Under the pieces are notes generated by a model. The model was given only the letters and a program-made list of their open reading frames with translations, had not been told where the DNA came from and made no database searches. Shown piece after piece: positions 14,765 through 19,244 of a stretch of DNA of 19,244 nt; position 1 is the stretch's first letter, and each line of letters begins with the position of its first letter. The DNA is from Chloroflexota bacterium (GTDB lineage Bacteria; Chloroflexota; Limnocylindria; Limnocylindrales; CSP1-4), in contig DAIERN010000005.1 of assembly GCA_027346765.1 (NCBI GenBank), forward strand, positions 1 to 19,244, written 5' to 3'. The position numbers were made by a program, and so were the translations under genes.

Positions 14765-15340
14765 CTAGACCTGGAGCGCTGTCGCCTGTCCGGCAGACTC
14801 GATCGCGCCGTGCATCGCGTAATCGATGCTGGGCAGACGCCAGACCTGCGCCAGACAGCCGTTCTCGTCGCCGCCGACCCGTGCGACGGCCGACTCGTCG
14901 CCCCAATGAAGCAGCAACCAGCTCGGCAGAGTCAGGTTCGGCATGGGTTGCGCGGTCTCGCCCGGGCGGGGTGTCGGGATCGTCAGGTGCGCCTCATCGG
15001 TCACCGCCCATTGGCCCGCACCCAGGACAGCGGTGAGCGTGGGGCAATCCATACGCGCCTGGATAAGGGCGTAATGGTCGGTGCCCTGGGCCAGCGTCCC
15101 CGCCGGAAGGTACAGCCCGGGCAGCATGGGCTGCGGGGGATGATCGGCGACGGCGCCAAGGTCGACTGGCGAGAAGCTGCCGCCGAGGTCGACAGATGGA
15201 GCCGGCGAGGTTCCGGGCGGCCCCTCGGCCGGCGGCGAGCCCAGCGGCGTTGGCGTGGGCGCAGGCGGCGTCGGGCCGCCGCACGCGAGCGTCAGCACCG
15301 TGACTGTGGCGAGGCCGGCTAGCCAAACGGACTTGATCAT
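14765..15340 (-). CDS. predicted lipoprotein, unknown function
   Basis: 191 residues. The signal peptide MIKSVWLAGLATVTVLTLAC ends at a cysteine followed by GG, as in lipoproteins, then a Pro/Thr-rich tether of about 35 residues (PTPPAPTPTPLG). A beta-rich domain follows with two later cysteines (in ARMDCPTL and NGCLAQVW) that could pair. No family recognised. Its ATG overlaps the TGA of the large secreted protein upstream (ATGA), so the two are translationally coupled. It stops at TAG 14765-14767, in frame with the next gene. Confidence 0.75.
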   Translation of the reverse strand: MIKSVWLAGLATVTVLTLACGGPTPPAPTPTPLGSPPAEGPPGTSPAPSVDLGGSFSPVDLGAVADHPPQPMLPGLYLPAGTLAQGTDHYALIQARMDCPTLTAVLGAGQWAVTDEAHLTIPTPRPGETAQPMPNLTLPSWLLLHWGDESAVARVGGDENGCLAQVWRLPSIDYAMHGAIESAGQATALQV

Positions 15341-17394
15341 GGGAAGTAGCTGTCCGAGCCCTCACCGCCGGGGCACATGGCAGAGGCATTGTTCTCGAAG
15401 TCGTCGGGGCTGTAGCGGACCACGTCGAAAACGGCACTCCGGCCGTCGAACACGGCCAGCGGCTCGAGTGACTGGCCCTCGATCGTCAGCGTCGCGGTGC
15501 CGACCACCTGGCCCGCGAGCTTGACCTTGCCGCTCGAGGTATTGCTGAAGCCGCGGCCCTTCCAGCCGGCATTCCACTGACTCGTGTTGACGTCGACGTC
15601 CATCCCGAAGCCACCCATGACGACGGCGCGGTCGAAACCGTCCGATAGATCGAGCTGGAAGTTTTCGTCGACCGTGCTCGGAGTGCCTTCCGGGAAGGTC
15701 GGCAGACTCAGCTTCGGGAGAATCGAGTTGGCCAGATCGCCGAACGCATTGAGGTCGGCGTTAACTCCGGTCGTGCCCTGCCAGCGCCCCTTGAGTCCGT
15801 CGCACGTCCAGAGCTTCACCTTGATCGGCAGGAAATACCAGAGCGCGAAAAGCGTCGTCTCACCCTCGATCACGAGGATGTCTGCGCCCGAGTGGTACTC
15901 CACCGGCAGCGTGACGCTCTGGCTCGGCAGGCCGATGCGGCGGATGGCAGAGTTCACCAGGTCGAAGATCTTGTCCGCCGCGAAGCCGAACGGATCCTTC
16001 AGCCCGAGCGCGTCTTTGAGCGCGAACGGGAAGTCGTCCTTGTCGACGCTGGCGTGGACAGTCGCCTTGCCCGTCTTGAGCTTGCCCGCCTCCGGCTGGC
16101 GTTCGACGGCTGGCTCGAGGATCACCTTCGACTGGCCCGACTTGTCGGTGTCGACTCCGCCGCCACCGGTCGGCGTGAACTCGCCCGCCTGCCCGGCAAC
16201 CGGGCGCAACAGCTTGCCCTGGGCCGCCCTGTTCTGTGGCTGATCGATCGACCAGCGCACCTTGAACCCGGGCAACGGCCCTTCCGGGAAGACATCCATG
16301 TTGGCGAAGAGCTTCAGGCAGGCAGCCGCGTTCGCGGAGAGCGGGTAGTCGAAGCGAACGGTCGCGGTGACCGTGAGGTTGCGACTCGCGTCGCCCGGCT
16401 GGTGGCGGAAGTGCGTCCCGGTCGGTGACGCGACCAGGTTCATGCGGATGCCGGTGAGCCAGATTAGCGTCGTCAGGATCGCGCTCGCCTTGTCGATGCG
16501 GCCCTTGGTGTTGTCGAACTTCTCGGCGAGCTCCTTGTTGCCCAGCGCCCACTTGAATGTCTCCCAGAGCAGCGCGCCACCGGTGTCGCCGATCGTCTTG
16601 TCATAGGCGTCAAGCGCCGCGATGCAGCCGCCCCTTTCCGCGGCGCGCGCGACGCGCACCCTCAGCACCTCGTCCAGCACTGTCCGGCGCGCCTGCGGGG
16701 CAGTGACCTTGTAGGCGGGCGACGCGATGTGGGCGAAAAGCAGCGCCACCTGGAGTGGATCGAGTGTCGCCGGCGCCGAGTCGAGCGCCGCTGAGTACAC
16801 CTCGCCCTGCTTGGCGCCCAGCGCGCGCACCGCCGCGCCCGCGAAGACCGACTCGGCGGGCGGGATGGGCGCCGCAGGATCGGCGCTCGGCTTGCCCCAC
16901 TGGCCCAGCGCGGTGGCCAGGGCGTCGAGCGGAATCGGCTCGGGAAAGATGCCCGAGTCAACCAGCAGGAAGTCGGCTTCCTCGAGGGTGTAGAAGTCGC
17001 CGGCGCGGACCGAGCGGGTCACGTTGGGCACCATCTCCGCCGGGACTGCGGCGTCAAACAGGACGTTGTCGTCCGGCAACGCGATGGCCAGGCCGTCAAG
17101 GTTGATCAGCGGCAGGCCGGCGCGGCGCAGCACCTCCCACGTAGCGAAGGTCGCGACCTCGAAGTCCTCGTCATACACGAGATCGATCAGCGCCACCGCG
17201 GCCGCGCTCGGTTCGGTGGGGAGCGGCGGCAGGATGGCATCGCGGGCAGCGAAGTAGTCCCACTCATCCGCAGCCAGCGTGGTCGGCTGGCCCAGCGGCG
17301 CACCGGCGACTGCCAGAGCCAACGCCACGGCGAGGGACAGCACGAGCCTGAGTCGCAGGGGCCGGAAGGCAGAAGTGGTGTGGTCCCCCCGCAT
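15337..17394 (-). CDS. large secreted protein, unknown family
   Basis: 685 residues from ATG 17394. An Arg-rich n-region, a hydrophobic core (LVLSLAVALALAVAGAP) and a likely cleavage near LAA-DEW form a signal peptide. The first half is helical and Ala-rich; the second half is beta-rich, with an acidic linker and Gly/Thr stretches. I see no C-terminal anchor, sortase motif or repeat, and recognise no enzyme motif. An upstream GTG (17472) would add 26 residues overlapping the preceding gene and would bury the signal peptide, so I reject it. No ribosome site precedes ATG 17394; TATCAT 10 bases upstream could give a near-leaderless message. Together with the coupled lipoprotein gene it seems to form a surface module. 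Confidence 0.75.
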   Translation of the reverse strand: MRGDHTTSAFRPLRLRLVLSLAVALALAVAGAPLGQPTTLAADEWDYFAARDAILPPLPTEPSAAAVALIDLVYDEDFEVATFATWEVLRRAGLPLINLDGLAIALPDDNVLFDAAVPAEMVPNVTRSVRAGDFYTLEEADFLLVDSGIFPEPIPLDALATALGQWGKPSADPAAPIPPAESVFAGAAVRALGAKQGEVYSAALDSAPATLDPLQVALLFAHIASPAYKVTAPQARRTVLDEVLRVRVARAAERGGCIAALDAYDKTIGDTGGALLWETFKWALGNKELAEKFDNTKGRIDKASAILTTLIWLTGIRMNLVASPTGTHFRHQPGDASRNLTVTATVRFDYPLSANAAACLKLFANMDVFPEGPLPGFKVRWSIDQPQNRAAQGKLLRPVAGQAGEFTPTGGGGVDTDKSGQSKVILEPAVERQPEAGKLKTGKATVHASVDKDDFPFALKDALGLKDPFGFAADKIFDLVNSAIRRIGLPSQSVTLPVEYHSGADILVIEGETTLFALWYFLPIKVKLWTCDGLKGRWQGTTGVNADLNAFGDLANSILPKLSLPTFPEGTPSTVDENFQLDLSDGFDRAVVMGGFGMDVDVNTSQWNAGWKGRGFSNTSSGKVKLAGQVVGTATLTIEGQSLEPLAVFDGRSAVFDVVRYSPDDFENNASAMCPGGEGSDSYFP

Positions 17395-17404
17395 CTTGGC
17401 GGGG

Positions 17405-17449
17405 ATGATACGAAAAACCGCAGTGGCGCGATAGACTGACCGATCAGTC
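17405..17449 (-). promoter_or_regulatory. possible promoter with palindrome upstream of the secreted-protein gene
   Basis: TATCAT (17410-17405) is a -10-like hexamer before ATG 17394. A perfect palindrome GACTGA-CCGA-TCAGTC lies at 17434-17449, over the stop codon of the DinB-like gene. It could be an operator, or a short hairpin ending the upstream message; T bases occur only some 20 bases later. The -35 is weak. Confidence 0.35.
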
Positions 17450-18388
17450 CGGGGGCCCGGGCACCCCTGCATCGGCGGCGGATTTCACGGGCGCTGCCAT
17501 ATCTCGCAGCGCGCCCGCCACGCGGTCGAGAGCGGCACCGACACCGGTCGCGTCCAGCTGCTCAACCCCACGACCGAAAACCAGCGCCTCGAGCCGGCCC
17601 ATCGCGCGGGCGTTGAGGCGAACGAGCCGCTCAACCTCAGTCGGGCGATGGCTGATCAGGTCGAGCGTCTTCTCGATCTGAACCGTGTGCTCCTCGATGT
17701 GCGACGGCCACCGCCACATCCTGAATCCGACGGTGACCGGGAAGCCGTACCAGCCCGCGGCCGAACCCATCTCGTCAGTGGTTAGGGTGGCGAAGCGCGA
17801 CGAAGCCGCATCGACGATGTCATCCAGCTTGTGGCGCACATCCCTGAGCGTGCCGGTCGCCTCCGCGTCGTCCTCAGGCATGGACGCGAAGAGGTGGTCG
17901 GGCGCGCGACGCGACCCTTCTGGCTTGGGCTCGTGACGCACTGAGATCCAATAGGCGCTTCCCCAGGCATAGCCACGCTGGCCGCCGATGATGTGGCCCA
18001 TCGTCTGACGAATGGTCCACTCGCTCCCGCCAGGATTGGCGTCAAGATCGGCATCCGATAAGCCGGCCAACACGCCCTGGAGATCCCAGCGCGCCGCGGA
18101 CGTCGCCCCGACCGCTTCCCGGGCCTCGCTCGACTCCTTGCCACCGATCGCCAGCGCGACCTGAGCAGCCGCCGATTCCAGGACCTCCAACGTCCGATAG
18201 AAGGCGTAGCGGACGTTGATGTCGTTGCCGTCCCATACCCACAATGAGGTGAGCCGCTCATCCGGGATCGTGCCGAGCACATCGAACGTGCCGTCGAAAG
18301 CATTGCGCAGACGCGCGAGTGCCGGATGCAGATCGACGACGGGGCCGGGCGCGCGCTCGAGTACGAATGGGTCGAGCACGGCGGTCAT
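17444..18388 (-). CDS. DinB-like metal-binding four-helix protein
   Basis: 314 residues. DinB/YfiT-type proteins are four-helix bundles that bind a metal through three histidines; many are thiol-dependent transferases or isomerases. Here I see a His in QTMGHIIGGQ (about residue 131) and the pair in HIEEHTVQIEK (about 232-236), the expected second half of the triad, plus EWTIRQTMGHI, typical of the family. It is longer than the usual 150-200 residues, with an extra N-terminal helical region of about 80. The exact substrate is unknown. ATG 18388 comes 7 bases after the upstream stop, so it is probably co-transcribed with the CTP-synthase segment. Confidence 0.78.
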   Translation of the reverse strand: MTAVLDPFVLERAPGPVVDLHPALARLRNAFDGTFDVLGTIPDERLTSLWVWDGNDINVRYAFYRTLEVLESAAAQVALAIGGKESSEAREAVGATSAARWDLQGVLAGLSDADLDANPGGSEWTIRQTMGHIIGGQRGYAWGSAYWISVRHEPKPEGSRRAPDHLFASMPEDDAEATGTLRDVRHKLDDIVDAASSRFATLTTDEMGSAAGWYGFPVTVGFRMWRWPSHIEEHTVQIEKTLDLISHRPTEVERLVRLNARAMGRLEALVFGRGVEQLDATGVGAALDRVAGALRDMAAPVKSAADAGVPGPPD

Positions 18389-18395
18389 GGTTTGG

Positions 18396-19244
18396 TCAGG
18401 CCGTGGCGACGGCTGGTTCGGTGGTAGCGGGTGCTCCGGCCTTCGCCGCCTGCTCGATCGCCGCCTGGACGAAGCCGTCGAACAGGGGATGCGGCCGGTC
18501 CGGCCGCGAGCGGAACTCAGGGTGGAACTGAGATGCCACGAACCACGGATGATCCTTGAGCTCCACGATCTCGACGAGCCGACCGTCCGGTGACTGGCCG
18601 GACAGAAGCATGCCGCCCTTCTCGAGCGCGTCGCGGTACTGGTTCGAGACCTCGAAGCGATGGCGATGGCGCTCGTAGATGACCTCTTCGCCGTACGCCG
18701 CCGCGGCCTTTGAGCCGGGCGTCAGCTTCGCCGGGTAGAGACCCAGGCGCATCGTGCCGCCCTTCTCCTCCATGTCGCGCTGGTCGGGCATGAAGTCGAT
18801 CACCGGCGCGTTGGTGAAGAGGTCGAACTCGGTCGAGTTGGCGTCCCTGGCGCCAACGACGTCGCGTGCGAACTCGATCACGCCGCACTGCAGGCCCAGG
18901 CACAAGCCCAGGTACGGCACCTTGCGCTCGCGCGCATAGCGCGCGGCGAGGACCTTGCCCTCGATGCCGCGATGGCCAAAGCCGCCGGGCACCAGCACGC
19001 CAGCGGCGCCGGCGAGTGTCTGCTCGTAGTTGTCCGCCGTCAGCGCCTCCGAATCGACCCAGCGGATGACGATCGAGCGGCCGTGAGCCCAGCCCGCGTG
19101 ACGCATCGCCTCGCGCATCACGCTCGTCGCGCCAACCGCTTGCGGATCGGGCGCGGCAAAGTGGTACGCGTCCGAGTTCGTCGCGTACCCCAACACCTCG
19201 GCGTAAATCCGCGCGCCGCGCGCGAGCGCGTGTTCCAATCGTTC
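18396..19244 (-). CDS. pyrG: FabF segment fused to CTP synthase (PyrG) glutaminase domain, partial
   Basis: The frame is open to the window edge. From about residue 50 onward (counting from TTG 19238) it is the class I glutaminase half of CTP synthase, which supplies ammonia for UTP to CTP: IRWVDSEALT, LVPGGFGHRGIEGK, YLGLCLGLQ with the nucleophile Cys (codon 18902-18900), NSTEFD, YERHRHRFEVS and QFHPEFRSRP. Before that, instead of the end of the PyrG synthase domain, stands ERLEHALARGARIYAEVLGY and DAYHFAAPDP, which I recognise from beta-ketoacyl-ACP synthase II (FabF). The switch falls in REAMRHAG (about 19092-19118), a string plausible in both families. The ATP- and UTP-binding synthase domain is not seen and may lie beyond the edge or be lost. 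An assembly chimera is likely; a real fusion would be new to me. Confidence 0.85.
   Translation of the reverse strand, partial: ERLEHALARGARIYAEVLGYATNSDAYHFAAPDPQAVGATSVMREAMRHAGWAHGRSIVIRWVDSEALTADNYEQTLAGAAGVLVPGGFGHRGIEGKVLAARYARERKVPYLGLCLGLQCGVIEFARDVVGARDANSTEFDLFTNAPVIDFMPDQRDMEEKGGTMRLGLYPAKLTPGSKAAAAYGEEVIYERHRHRFEVSNQYRDALEKGGMLLSGQSPDGRLVEIVELKDHPWFVASQFHPEFRSRPDRPHPLFDGFVQAAIEQAAKAGAPATTEPAVATA

Noticed and set aside
1118..14767. Reassignment of TAG to a sense codon (two in-frame TAGs)
   Set aside because: TAG is the normal stop of holA, rsfS, nadD, rho and others here, so the genetic code looks standard; local mutation or readthrough is simpler.

Overview
The window looks like a high-GC bacterial chromosome segment. 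The gene set and order (rho, obgE, nadD and rsfS on one strand; comEA, comEC, an HD gene and holA on the other; then transaldolase and a CTP-synthase glutaminase segment), frequent GTG/TTG starts, overlapping genes and Thr/Pro-linker secreted proteins fit Chloroflexota, perhaps a soil/freshwater Limnocylindria-type lineage. That placement is inference from style and synteny, with no marker search behind it.

Region 1 (1 to about 2640) is a lower-GC accessory stretch with few intact genes. It holds the 3'-side piece of a dacB/PBP4-type gene at the left edge, a small predicted lipoprotein, a decayed secreted glutamic (G1/eqolisin) peptidase gene with two frameshifts and an in-frame TAG, and a short unknown ORF. 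It ends in a leader with competing hairpins ahead of comEA.

Region 2 (2642-7519, plus strand) is a tight cluster: comEA and comEC (DNA uptake), an HD-domain protein, and holA (DNA polymerase III delta). holA is split by a frameshift near 7048. Region 3 (7544-11727, minus strand) is housekeeping: rho, then obgE, nadD and rsfS, then a small zinc-ribbon protein. nadD and rsfS follow obgE with overlapping or touching ends; rho has a good sigma70-like promoter and a long leader.

Region 4 (11962-13170, plus strand) is a membrane Ser/Thr kinase divergent from rho, with a natural histidine-rich tail. Region 5 (13198-19244, minus strand) holds, in transcription order, a CTP-synthase glutaminase domain, a DinB-like protein, a 685-residue secreted protein of unknown family, a lipoprotein, a second export-type domain without its own signal peptide, and a transaldolase/FSA-type enzyme.

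Three things deserve attention. The right-edge ORF fuses a FabF (ketoacyl synthase) segment directly to the PyrG glutaminase domain. The two export-type ORFs at 13952-15340 share a frame and are separated by one TAG. Several genes carry single-base indels. Together these raise a general question: real gene decay and recombination, or assembly error. I do not see a convincing new defence or mobile system, CRISPR array, tRNA or rRNA here.
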